Below, piece by piece: positions 16,239 through 24,444 of a stretch of 64,000 nucleotides of DNA. The notes beneath the pieces were generated by a model. That model did no database searches. It was given only the letters and a program-made list of their open reading frames with translations, and had not been told where the DNA came from. The first letter of the stretch is position 1. Each line of letters begins with the position of its first letter. The position numbers and the translations under genes are program-made. The DNA is from Chitinophagaceae bacterium. GTDB lineage: Bacteria > Bacteroidota > Bacteroidia > Chitinophagales > Chitinophagaceae. The stretch spans positions 310,001 to 374,000 of the forward strand of contig JADJDJ010000002.1 of the NCBI GenBank assembly GCA_016702745.1, read 5' to 3'.

Positions 16239-18881
16239 CTATTGCACTAGTAGTTTTTCTTTCAACCTGATATCGGCCGAAGAAGCACCGATCATTAATT
16301 CGAAAGTCCCGGGCTCCACCACTGTTTCCATTTTCTCGTTCAGCATGCTGAGCATTTCGGGAGTGATCCTGAAATCAATCGTCTTTTCTTCCCCGGCTTT
16401 TAGAAAGATGCTTTGGAAACCTTTGAGTTCAATTACAGGTCTGGCCACAGTTGACAATACATCACGTATATAAAGCTGCACCACTTCTGCTCCATTCACT
16501 GAACCAGTATTACGGATGCTGCAACGAAACAGGATGCTGTCAGTATTACGTATTGTATCTGATGAAAGATAGGGGTTACTATAAGTAAAAGAAGTATAGC
16601 TTAATCCAAACCCAAATGGGAAGAGGGGTTGTCCCGACAAATTATTATAATCATCACCACGACCTGTTGGCTTGTGATTATAAACCAAGGGCAGCTGTGA
16701 TTCATGTTGCGGCCAGGTAATGGGTAACCGGCCGGCGGGATTGGTTTTACCAAAGAGCATATCGGCAACGGCATGGCCACCCTGTTCACCGGGATACCAA
16801 ATGGTTGCGATTGCTTGCACTTTATTCATCCAGTTACTCATCGTAATGGCACTACCGCCGACCAGCAATACCACTACCGGTTTACCGGTAGCCGCCATGG
16901 CATTGATCAATTCTTCCTGATGACCAGGCAAGGATAAAAATGCGCGGTCCTGAAATTCGCCTTCAGTAATACCGGCAACAATTACAACAGCATCTGCTGT
17001 TGATGCAGCCAGTTGTGCTTCGCTGATTTTTTGTTTCCAGTTATTCTTCACACCAATCGTCCAAACCAGTTTGATGCTGGCATTGCCACGGGGCTCATAG
17101 AATTCTACCCGAATACTATAGCGCTTACCTTTCTCAAAAACATAATTGGCCAATATGGTCCGGTAGCTTTGCTTGGACCAATGATCAACCAGTAATTGAT
17201 CATTGATATATAAACGGTAACCGTCATTTCCTTCCAGTCCGATTTTGTATGTACCACTGACCGGCGAAATCAATTGCCCGGTCCAGCGAACGGAATAAAA
17301 TCCGGCATCCATTCCTGTGGCGGGACCAAAAAGAGTCCAATGAAAATCAATGCTGGGATCCTGTCTTGACAAAAAGGGTGTACCCGTAAATGATACATTA
17401 TTATAATAAGCTGCATTCAGACCGGGTTTTCCATCTGATATTAATTGTGACCCGGGAACCACCAGATAATCTTCGCTTTTCCTGCCAACTCCTGGATGAT
17501 AGATGATATTGTTCTTTCCTTTTAATTCCTGTAGTCCTTGTAATATGCTGACTACTTTATTTCCGGGTCCGCTATATCCTCCCAGTCTTGCTTCATCCGC
17601 ATCCGTACCGATGATGGCGATTCGTTTAATGGGTGAAGAAAAGGGAAGTGTTTTCTTCTCGTTTTTCAATAATACAATTGATTCTGATGCAGCCTGTCTG
17701 GCAAGCAACGAGTGTTCAGGAAGAGGTTTGATTGCTTCTTCCACATAGGGATTTTCGAAAAGACCCAGTTCAAATTTAACTTTCAATACCCTTGATACCG
17801 CATCATTGATCCGGTTACTGTCAATGCTGCCATCCAGGAATGGCGGAATAAATAATTGGTGGTGTTTGTATTCTGTCTGAAAGATTACATCCAAACCGGC
17901 ATTGATCGCATGTAAGCCGCTTGCCGGATAATCTTTCGCCGTATTATGCAATACGACTTCGCCACCCACGGCATTGGCATCAGAAATAACAAATCCGGTA
18001 AAGCCCCATTGCTTCTTCAGTTTTTCAGTGAGCAGCCAATGGTTAGAAGACGCGGCTGTTCCGTTTAAAGAATTATATGCGGTCATTAAAGAGCGGCTAC
18101 CACCCAATTGAATGGCTTTTTTGAAAGGAGGGAAATATAATTCCTCCAGTAATCTTTCATTGATATGGACAGGATAACTATCGCGACCGCCATCCCCGAC
18201 ATTTGATACAAAATGTTTGGGGGTTGTGATAATACCGCGTTCTTCAAATGCCCGGACAAAGGCAATCCCCATCGCTGCAGATAAAACCGGATCTTCTCCA
18301 TAGGTTTCTTCTGTTCTACCCCAGCGAACATCGCTGGTAAGATTCACTACCGGCGAAAGAATTTGCCGGATTCCTCTTTGTTTGGTCTCAGTTGCAATAG
18401 CAGCAGCCACCTGATTCATGAGCGTGGTATCCCAACTGGCGGCCAAGGCAATCGCCTGCGGAAAAGCAGTGGCTCCATCCCTGACCAATCCATGCAGGGC
18501 TTCATCAAATGGAATAATTGGTATACCCAGCCGGGTGCTATCAACAAAGAAACGCTGAATGCGATTGATTTTTTTAGCCAGGGTTAAAGCCTGCTCATTG
18601 GTATTGTAGGAGAGCATCTGACCACCTGCATCACCCCGGTTAGCAGCACTGACCTGAAAACCAAATAAGCCGTTTTTATATTGGCCCCGTTCAGCCTGAT
18701 CAAGATCCCCGGGTATCATGAATAGCTGCCAGAATTTTTCTTCCGGACTCATCCTGTTCAATAAGTCTTTGACCCTTGTTTCAACCGGCAGGGATTTATT
18801 ACGATAAGGGAAAGCCTGCTGTGATTGTAAAGCGGATAAACCGCTTAACAGAAAGGATGCAAGGAGGAAAATCGTTCTCAT
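16239..18881 (-). CDS. Glycoside hydrolase family 3 beta-glucosidase with inserted PA14 domain
   Basis: This 880-residue exported enzyme starts MRTIFLLASFLLSGLSALQS (signal peptide). The GH3 N-terminal barrel shows PFDEALHG (124-131), TPKHF (220-224) and the nucleophile segment FVISDAN with Asp301. The alpha/beta sandwich (about 400-) contains IVLLKNEKKTLP (402-413). A PA14 carbohydrate-binding domain is inserted at ~488-610 (VRWTGQL, YRLYINDQLLVD). A fibronectin-III-like C-terminal domain (ELKGFQSIFLKAGEEKTIDF) completes the standard BglX-like plan. It probably hydrolyses beta-linked gluco- or xylo-oligosaccharides in the periplasm; the exact linkage is unclear. It stands alone, with no SusCD pair nearby. 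Confidence 0.93.
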   Translation of the reverse strand: MRTIFLLASFLLSGLSALQSQQAFPYRNKSLPVETRVKDLLNRMSPEEKFWQLFMIPGDLDQAERGQYKNGLFGFQVSAANRGDAGGQMLSYNTNEQALTLAKKINRIQRFFVDSTRLGIPIIPFDEALHGLVRDGATAFPQAIALAASWDTTLMNQVAAAIATETKQRGIRQILSPVVNLTSDVRWGRTEETYGEDPVLSAAMGIAFVRAFEERGIITTPKHFVSNVGDGGRDSYPVHINERLLEELYFPPFKKAIQLGGSRSLMTAYNSLNGTAASSNHWLLTEKLKKQWGFTGFVISDANAVGGEVVLHNTAKDYPASGLHAINAGLDVIFQTEYKHHQLFIPPFLDGSIDSNRINDAVSRVLKVKFELGLFENPYVEEAIKPLPEHSLLARQAASESIVLLKNEKKTLPFSSPIKRIAIIGTDADEARLGGYSGPGNKVVSILQGLQELKGKNNIIYHPGVGRKSEDYLVVPGSQLISDGKPGLNAAYYNNVSFTGTPFLSRQDPSIDFHWTLFGPATGMDAGFYSVRWTGQLISPVSGTYKIGLEGNDGYRLYINDQLLVDHWSKQSYRTILANYVFEKGKRYSIRVEFYEPRGNASIKLVWTIGVKNNWKQKISEAQLAASTADAVVIVAGITEGEFQDRAFLSLPGHQEELINAMAATGKPVVVLLVGGSAITMSNWMNKVQAIATIWYPGEQGGHAVADMLFGKTNPAGRLPITWPQHESQLPLVYNHKPTGRGDDYNNLSGQPLFPFGFGLSYTSFTYSNPYLSSDTIRNTDSILFRCSIRNTGSVNGAEVVQLYIRDVLSTVARPVIELKGFQSIFLKAGEEKTIDFRITPEMLSMLNEKMETVVEPGTFELMIGASSADIRLKEKLLVQ

Positions 18882-19034
18882 GTTTAAATGTCGCTATGGG
18901 TAAAAATAAAAAACAAAGCCCGGATCAGCGTTTTATACTGCTTTAGCTGAAATAAACGCTAAAATCAGGCGGGTATTTGAGTAAAATCAGTCCGGGCCGA
19001 TGTCGGGGCCAGTGTTAATCCATTCCGGGGAGAT

Positions 19035-19042
19035 TAGATTTG
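19035..19042 (+). promoter_or_regulatory. -7 element for the formate-tetrahydrofolate ligase gene
   Basis: TAGATTTG matches TAnnTTTG exactly, about 50 bases before the ATG at 19094. The -33 TTG is not obvious. Confidence 0.4.
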
Positions 19043-19093
19043 TTTGGGGCGAACCCTGAATAGAGAATCGATTTCTTCATCCTTCTTCATCAA

Positions 19094-20827
19094 ATGCGTT
19101 TAAGGCCCCGATCGCATAAAATTGAAGAAGAAAAAACGAATCAATTGCCATCAAATATCCAATCCGACATTGCCATTGCGCAGGCTGCCACTATCAGCCA
19201 TATCAAAGAAATCGCAGCCAGGGCGGGTATTTCCAATGATGATCTGGAATACTATGGGAAATACAAGGCCAAGTTGCCTTTAAAATTAATCGATGAGTCC
19301 AAAATCAGCCAGAGTAAACTGATCCTGGTAACGGCAATTAGTCCTACCCCGGCTGGAGAAGGAAAGACCACCATCTCCATTGGGTTAGCCGACGGAATGA
19401 ACCGAATCGGCAAAAAAGCAATGGCAGTTTTGCGTGAACCTTCGCTCGGACCCGTGTTTGGTATGAAGGGAGGGGCAACCGGTGGCGGGTATTCCCAGCT
19501 GGTGCCAATGGAAGATATTAATCTGCACTTTACCGGAGATTTCAATGCGGTGGAAAAAGCCAATAATTTACTAGCGGCGCTGATTGATAACAATATCCAA
19601 AGTAAAACAAGGAGTCTGGGCATTGATCCTCGCACCATTATGTGGAAAAGGGTGATGGATATGAATGACCGGGCGCTGCGGCATATCGTGATCGGATTAG
19701 GTGGCACAGCTGATGGAATACCCCGATCGGATGGTTTCAATATCACGCCGGCTTCAGAAGTAATGGCCATTCTTTGTTTATCAAAAAGCATTGACGACCT
19801 CAAACAAAGACTGGGAAATATACTGGTTGGGTTCACCGCAAAAGAAGAGCCAGTGTTTGCCCGGCAGTTGCAGGCACAGGGAGCGATGGCTTTATTATTA
19901 AAAGATGCGATCAAGCCGAATCTGGTGCAAACCCTGGAAGGCAACCCGGCTATTTTACATGGCGGACCCTTTGCCAATATTGCACAGGGAACCAATTCTA
20001 TACTGGCCACCCGCATGGGACTTTCTTTATCCGATTATGTGGTGACCGAAGCCGGCTTTGGTGCCGATTTAGGTTCAGAAAAATTCATGAATATAAAATG
20101 TGGTTATGCCGGTTTGAAACCGCATGCCCTTGTTCTGGTGGCGACCATTCGTGCTTTACGACATCATGGCGGCGCCAAAAAAGCAGCTTACAATACTCCT
20201 GATCTTGAGAAAGTAAGGTCGGGATTTGATAACCTTGAAAAGCATATTGAAAACTGCCGCAAATTCGGATTGACACCGGTGGTAGCCATCAATCATTTCG
20301 AGACTGATTCGGCAGAGGAGATCAAATTTGTACAAGAACGTTGTGAACAACTGGGAGTGAAAGCGATTCTATGTAAGGGTTGGTCGCTGGGAGGAGATGG
20401 GATGAAAGATATTGCTGAGGCGGTGGTGGAGAATATTGAAAGTGGTATCAATCAGTTCAAAGCATTATATAACTGGAATATACCAGTAGAAGAAAAGATC
20501 AGGACCATTGCCAGGGAAATCTATGGTGCAGATGATGTGGAGTATTCTCCAAAGGCAAGGGTTGGTCTGGAGCTGATTAAAAAACTCGGTTTTGATGGTT
20601 TGCCGGTATGTATGGCCAAGACACAAAAATCATTTTCAGATAATGAAAGTAAAATCGGAAGACCCCGGAATTTTATCGTGACCGTAAGAGAGTTTGAATA
20701 TGCGGCAGGGGCTGGCTTCGTGATTCCAATCCTTGGTGATATGATGCGGATGCCGGGATTACCGCCTACGCCTGTGGCGGAGGGAATGGATATTGATAGT
20801 GAGGGGAAGATTTCAGGCTTGTCTTGA
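19094..20827 (+). CDS. fhs: Formate-tetrahydrofolate ligase
   Basis: This 577-residue enzyme, slightly longer than the usual ~555, carries a basic N-terminal extension. The P-loop TPAGEGKTT (85-93), REPSLGPVFGMKGGATGGGY, NLHFTGDFNA, RALRHIVIGLGG and the C-terminal GAGFVIPILGDMMRMPGLP are diagnostic. It makes 10-formyl-tetrahydrofolate from formate, THF and ATP for one-carbon metabolism and purine synthesis. It has its own promoter at 19035 and stands alone. A downstream inverted-repeat segment (20835-20922) follows its stop. Start choice: the first ATG after the promoter; a Met further inside would remove conserved sequence. Confidence 0.97.
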   Translation: MRLRPRSHKIEEEKTNQLPSNIQSDIAIAQAATISHIKEIAARAGISNDDLEYYGKYKAKLPLKLIDESKISQSKLILVTAISPTPAGEGKTTISIGLADGMNRIGKKAMAVLREPSLGPVFGMKGGATGGGYSQLVPMEDINLHFTGDFNAVEKANNLLAALIDNNIQSKTRSLGIDPRTIMWKRVMDMNDRALRHIVIGLGGTADGIPRSDGFNITPASEVMAILCLSKSIDDLKQRLGNILVGFTAKEEPVFARQLQAQGAMALLLKDAIKPNLVQTLEGNPAILHGGPFANIAQGTNSILATRMGLSLSDYVVTEAGFGADLGSEKFMNIKCGYAGLKPHALVLVATIRALRHHGGAKKAAYNTPDLEKVRSGFDNLEKHIENCRKFGLTPVVAINHFETDSAEEIKFVQERCEQLGVKAILCKGWSLGGDGMKDIAEAVVENIESGINQFKALYNWNIPVEEKIRTIAREIYGADDVEYSPKARVGLELIKKLGFDGLPVCMAKTQKSFSDNESKIGRPRNFIVTVREFEYAAGAGFVIPILGDMMRMPGLPPTPVAEGMDIDSEGKISGLS

Positions 20828-20834
20828 AAGATTT

Positions 20835-20922
20835 GCCACCCGCAGGGTCCTGTGGACAAAGACTCGAAGACACAAAGAAAGGTATGATGACTTTACTTCG
20901 CGACTTTGTGCCTTCGTGGCAA
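20835..20922. repeat. Dispersed inverted-repeat element
   Basis: Left arm CGAAGACACAAAG (with ..CCTGTGGACAAAG upstream) faces right arm CTTTGTGCCTTCG. The same word family recurs around the GxxExxY gene at 58089-58129, 58184-58218 and 58621-58664, so this looks like a dispersed intergenic repeat rather than a gene. Confidence 0.5.
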
Positions 20923-20961
20923 GGATCTCTTCTTATGTTTTGTTTTAAAATTGATACTGGG

Positions 20962-21642
20962 TTAAGCAGCAATTGCCCTTTCTCCAATTGATTGCCGGAT
21001 GAAAGTCCATCGCTGTTGTGACAATTCCTTTTCTGCCAGTGTTTTCAGCCCTTCATAAATAAAATCAGGTGCTGTTGATTTTACTTCTTTTAACCAGCTG
21101 ATGATTTCATTATTACTCAAGCCCCTGATCATCCAGGCGCTGTATTGCTGCAAAGTTTCCGGAGGAAGATAGCCCAGGATCTTTTGTGTGATCCCCTGCA
21201 ATTCTTCATCGCTGAAATATCTCCATAATAAACGGTTTAATACATCCTCTTCCTTAGCCATATGTTCCAGGTTAAAAACCATGAACTCAATGAAAACCGG
21301 TCTTAATACAGCTCCCCAGGTTTCCTGATCATGTACAGATCCGGCTTCCTGTAATCCTTTGATGATGGACCGCAATTTCTCACCCAATTCATGGTCTTTC
21401 ACATGCTCTTCTGCAAATAAGCTGGTAACAGCAGGTTCGTATTGCGCAATCGCGGGTAAAATCCAATGATCTTCTGTGGCAGCATGTTTGTCAAAAAGGT
21501 CCAAAACTTCATTCAATTGCCGGGCCGTTGTTTCCCTTTGTGCCGCTTGTCCAAAATCGGTTTGTTGTATAAGGCTGGCGCTATTGTAAAGCATTTCGCG
21601 GAGACCCTTGTGAATCTGGTAAAAGATGTTGTAGCGTTGCAT
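20962..21642 (-). CDS. Hemerythrin-like domain protein
   Basis: This 226-residue all-helical protein begins MQRYNIFYQIHKGLREMLYN (start at 21642; a longer form from 21678 adds 12 weakly plausible residues). His/Glu positions in QIHKGLR, LFDKHAATEDHWILP and FMVFNLEHMAKEEDVLNRLLW match the metal-site pattern of hemerythrin/HHE proteins. Such proteins bind a di-iron site and act in oxygen or NO sensing, iron handling, or repair of iron-sulfur clusters; which applies here is unknown. The gene is monocistronic on the minus strand; a strong terminator lies upstream at 21754-21785. Confidence 0.8.
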   Translation of the reverse strand: MQRYNIFYQIHKGLREMLYNSASLIQQTDFGQAAQRETTARQLNEVLDLFDKHAATEDHWILPAIAQYEPAVTSLFAEEHVKDHELGEKLRSIIKGLQEAGSVHDQETWGAVLRPVFIEFMVFNLEHMAKEEDVLNRLLWRYFSDEELQGITQKILGYLPPETLQQYSAWMIRGLSNNEIISWLKEVKSTAPDFIYEGLKTLAEKELSQQRWTFIRQSIGERAIAA

Positions 21643-21753
21643 GGTATAAGGTTTAATGATTGATGGTTGATGACCCAAAGATGTAACCGAACATTTTTTG
21701 ATTCAATACAGAAAGAAATGAACTGGCATAAACGAAGGATGGATTGGGTATTG

Positions 21754-21785
21754 CAAAAAAATACAGCCGGTTGAACCGGCTGTAT
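21754..21785 (-). terminator. Rho-independent terminator of the surface-protein operon
   Basis: On the minus strand a perfect 12-bp stem (ATACAGCCGGTT / AACCGGCTGTAT) with a two-base loop is followed by seven T. It lies about 25 bp after the CHU_C gene stop. Confidence 0.85.
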
Positions 21786-21809
21786 CACAAAACTCATTAT
21801 TAAAAGTTG

Positions 21810-22874
21810 TTATTTAATCAGGGTGATCGTACCTTTTTTGCTGATGAGATTGCCTTTAAAATCAACACCCTGTGCCATCCAGACAAACACGGCATTGTCC
21901 TGTAACACACCGGCCACTCTTCCATCCCATCCTTTAGAAGGATCCTTTGTTGTAAAGATGGTTTCTCCCCAACGATTATAGATCGCAAAATATCTGAACT
22001 CACGGATTCCCACCGGTATGGCTTTGGCCAAATCATTCCTGCCATCTCCATTCGGTGTAAAGGCGGTAGGCACATAAATATCTGCCTGCTGGAATACGGT
22101 CACTTTGATATCATCACCTGCCTGGCATCCTTCGGCCGTCCGCACTGTCACCACATAGGTAACATCTCTGTCGGTAATCGCCAACGGATTGGCAATACGC
22201 GGATTATTCAGCGTACTGGATGGCGACCAGGAATAAGACACAAACCCTGCATTATTAATATCAATGACATTCAACTGCAGGGGCTGGTTGATTGCAATCG
22301 CTGTATCCCTTCCGGCAAAAATCTTTGGTGCCGCTGTTATTTTAACGATCACAGAATCCTGTTTCACCGATTTACATCCATTGGCATCTGACACTGTCAG
22401 GTAATACTGATAAGTGCCGGGTGGCGCCAGTACAACGGTTGGATTGGGTGCTGAAGGATTGGATAAATAAATTGAAGGCGTCCATTGGTAATTAATACTT
22501 CCGCTTCCATCCAGTCTGATCTCTTTACCAAAACAGGCGGTGATATCGGGACCAGCATTCGGTACAGGCACAGGATTCACATAAACGGTTCCCGATCTGA
22601 TATCACCGTCACAACCATTTTGCGGATGCTCCTGAACAGTAAGGGTATATACTCCCGGGGTGTTCCAAAGAATGCGCAGTGAATTGGTGGTGGAAGTCTG
22701 CAACACAGCATCCACTTTCCAGGTATAGGTAGAAGGAACTGCAGGGCTGTTCACGCTGTAAGTTCTTCTGGTTCCTATACAAACAGTATCCGGCATGGCT
22801 GTTTGGGCCAGGGCCATTCCTGTTCCTGAAAGGAAGAGCAAAATGAAAATAATATGTTTAAATCGTTGATACAT
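21810..22874 (-). CDS. Secreted PKD-like protein with CHU_C sorting domain
   Basis: This 354-residue protein has signal peptide MYQRFKHIIFILLFLSGTGMALAQ. Three Ig/PKD-like modules follow: STYTWKVDAVLQTSTTNSLRI, VPNAGPDITACFGKEIRLDGSGS and APKIFAGRDTAIAINQPLQLN. The end, from ~265, is a CHU_C domain: IYVPTAFTPNGDGRNDLAKAI, AIYNRWGETIF, KGWDGRV, GTITLIK. This signals T9SS export and surface attachment. It is the last gene of a three-gene minus-strand operon with two repeat-rich proteins that lack a recognisable sorting domain. A strong hairpin separates it from the preceding gene and a terminator follows. It might serve as the anchor for its partners; this is an inference. Confidence 0.88.
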   Translation of the reverse strand: MYQRFKHIIFILLFLSGTGMALAQTAMPDTVCIGTRRTYSVNSPAVPSTYTWKVDAVLQTSTTNSLRILWNTPGVYTLTVQEHPQNGCDGDIRSGTVYVNPVPVPNAGPDITACFGKEIRLDGSGSINYQWTPSIYLSNPSAPNPTVVLAPPGTYQYYLTVSDANGCKSVKQDSVIVKITAAPKIFAGRDTAIAINQPLQLNVIDINNAGFVSYSWSPSSTLNNPRIANPLAITDRDVTYVVTVRTAEGCQAGDDIKVTVFQQADIYVPTAFTPNGDGRNDLAKAIPVGIREFRYFAIYNRWGETIFTTKDPSKGWDGRVAGVLQDNAVFVWMAQGVDFKGNLISKKGTITLIK

Positions 22875-22908
22875 GTCTTGGGTTCCGACTGTTCTGATCC
22901 TGCTTCAG

Positions 22909-22943
22909 TCCGTTCCGCCAACCCGGGGGTTGAGCGGAACGGA
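22909..22943 (-). promoter_or_regulatory. Stable intra-operon hairpin
   Basis: TCCGTTCCGC and GCGGAACGGA form a perfect 10-bp stem, extended inwards by CAACCC/GGGTTG with one bulge. No T-tract follows, so it is more likely an mRNA stability or attenuation element between two surface-protein genes than a terminator. Confidence 0.5.
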
Positions 22944-22977
22944 AGAGCAGTATGCGGTTTTCCTTTTACTTCATCTT

Positions 22978-24318
22978 TTAGTTGTGCGTTATAGCTGTGG
23001 TTGCCGGTTTCGGATTAACGGTCACTGCTTTGTTAGCTACTGCTGCGCAACTGGTAGCCGTGATGGTTTCGTTCACCGATACGTTTCCGGCACCTGCTGT
23101 TGTCCAGCTCACGGTAATAGTGTTCGTACCCTGACCAGCTGTGATCGTACCACCGGTTACAGTCCAGGTATAACCATGTCCGGCCACTGCAGCGGTAGTA
23201 TAGGTTGCTGTTGTACCCACACAAACAGGATCTGTACCGGTAACTACAGGTGTTGGTAACGGATTCACAGTAACAGTCACTGGTTGGATATCGAAACATC
23301 CACCGGCCAATGTGCCTTTGATATAATAAGTACCTGCTGTGGCCGCGGTTGGCGTGGCATAAGGAATCGTTGCAGCTGCATCTGTCCAGTAGGTGAGTGT
23401 AAGTCCTGGTGTTGAGCCGGCTGTTACCGCAGCAAGGGTCAGGTCAACTGTTGCAGGATCACAAACTGCAGCAGGGTTGGTAATAACCAATACCGGTGCC
23501 GGTGTTATTGTTACGGTTACTGGCTTGATATCGAAACATCCGGCCGCAGTGGTGCCTTTGATATAGTAAGTACCTGCTGTTGCTGCGGTTGGTGTAGTAT
23601 AAGGAATTGTTGCAGCTGCATCTGTCCAGTAGGTCAGTGTGAGACCAGCGGTTGAACCAGCGGTTATTGCCGGGACAGTAATATCAACTGTTGCAGGAGC
23701 ACATACACCAGGAGGATCAGTAATCACCAGGCTTGGTGCAGGGTTCACTGTTACGGTTACGGGTTTGATATCAAAACATCCTGCTGCTGAAGTTCCTTTA
23801 ATATAATAGGTACCCGATGTAGCAGCTGTTGGCGTTGTAAACGGAATTGTTGCGGCGGCATCTGTCCAGTAGGTCAGTGTGAGACCAGCGGTTGAACCAG
23901 CTGTAATTGCGGGCAATGTGATATCAACTGTTGCAGGTGCACAAACCGGTGGCGGATTAGTAATCACTAAGGTTGGTGTCGGATGTACGGTTACGATGAT
24001 GGTAACCGGATCACCAATACATCCAAATGAATTGGATTCCACTACCTGTAAGGTAGCAGTACCGGCTGTTGTCCAGTTGATGGTGATCAGGTTCGGTGTG
24101 GCTCCGGGAGTAATGGTACCATTACCGCCTGCGAGCGGAGTAACTGTCCAGTTATAGGTGGAACCGGCATTCAGTACAACGCCGTAGGGTTCGGTTGCGC
24201 CCAGACAAACATCGTGGTTGCCGGTATTGGGATAAGGTCCCTGTGCTTTTACCGAGATGTTACCTGCCAATAGCAGCAGGAACAGGGTGCATCTTACCAT
24301 TAGATTCAGTGCTTTCAT
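22978..24318 (-). CDS. Secreted protein with three ~80-residue tandem repeats, no known sorting domain
   Basis: This 446-residue protein starts at 24318, where MKALNLMVRCTLFLLLLAGN gives a signal peptide and a purine-rich AAAAG lies just upstream; the longer form from 24435 has no signal. After an Ig-like domain (STYNWTVTPLAGG) come three near-identical repeats, each with a VCxPATVDxT start, GLTLTYWTDAAATIP core and GCFDIKPVTVT end. A PKD-like domain follows and the protein stops at VNPKPATTAITHN, with no CHU_C or type A domain. The neighbouring giant protein ends almost the same way. It is cotranscribed with that protein and a CHU_C protein. Probably an envelope or adhesin component. Confidence 0.82.
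   Translation of the reverse strand: MKALNLMVRCTLFLLLLAGNISVKAQGPYPNTGNHDVCLGATEPYGVVLNAGSTYNWTVTPLAGGNGTITPGATPNLITINWTTAGTATLQVVESNSFGCIGDPVTIIVTVHPTPTLVITNPPPVCAPATVDITLPAITAGSTAGLTLTYWTDAAATIPFTTPTAATSGTYYIKGTSAAGCFDIKPVTVTVNPAPSLVITDPPGVCAPATVDITVPAITAGSTAGLTLTYWTDAAATIPYTTPTAATAGTYYIKGTTAAGCFDIKPVTVTITPAPVLVITNPAAVCDPATVDLTLAAVTAGSTPGLTLTYWTDAAATIPYATPTAATAGTYYIKGTLAGGCFDIQPVTVTVNPLPTPVVTGTDPVCVGTTATYTTAAVAGHGYTWTVTGGTITAGQGTNTITVSWTTAGAGNVSVNETITATSCAAVANKAVTVNPKPATTAITHN
23276..23995 (-). repeat. Three tandem 240-bp coding repeats
   Basis: The gene body contains three consecutive ~240-bp units highly similar at DNA level (for example the segment coding TYWTDAAATIP). Such close DNA identity allows copy-number change by recombination. 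Confidence 0.75.
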
Positions 24319-24444
24319 TTCTTTTGTTTTAATATGAGTTTTGTTGTTGGTTGAAACTGCGGGCGATAAATGCTCCGCCATTTCTGGTTTTATAATGGAC
24401 TTTGGAATTCGATATGCCTTGTAGTAGTTATTCATGCTCCTGAT

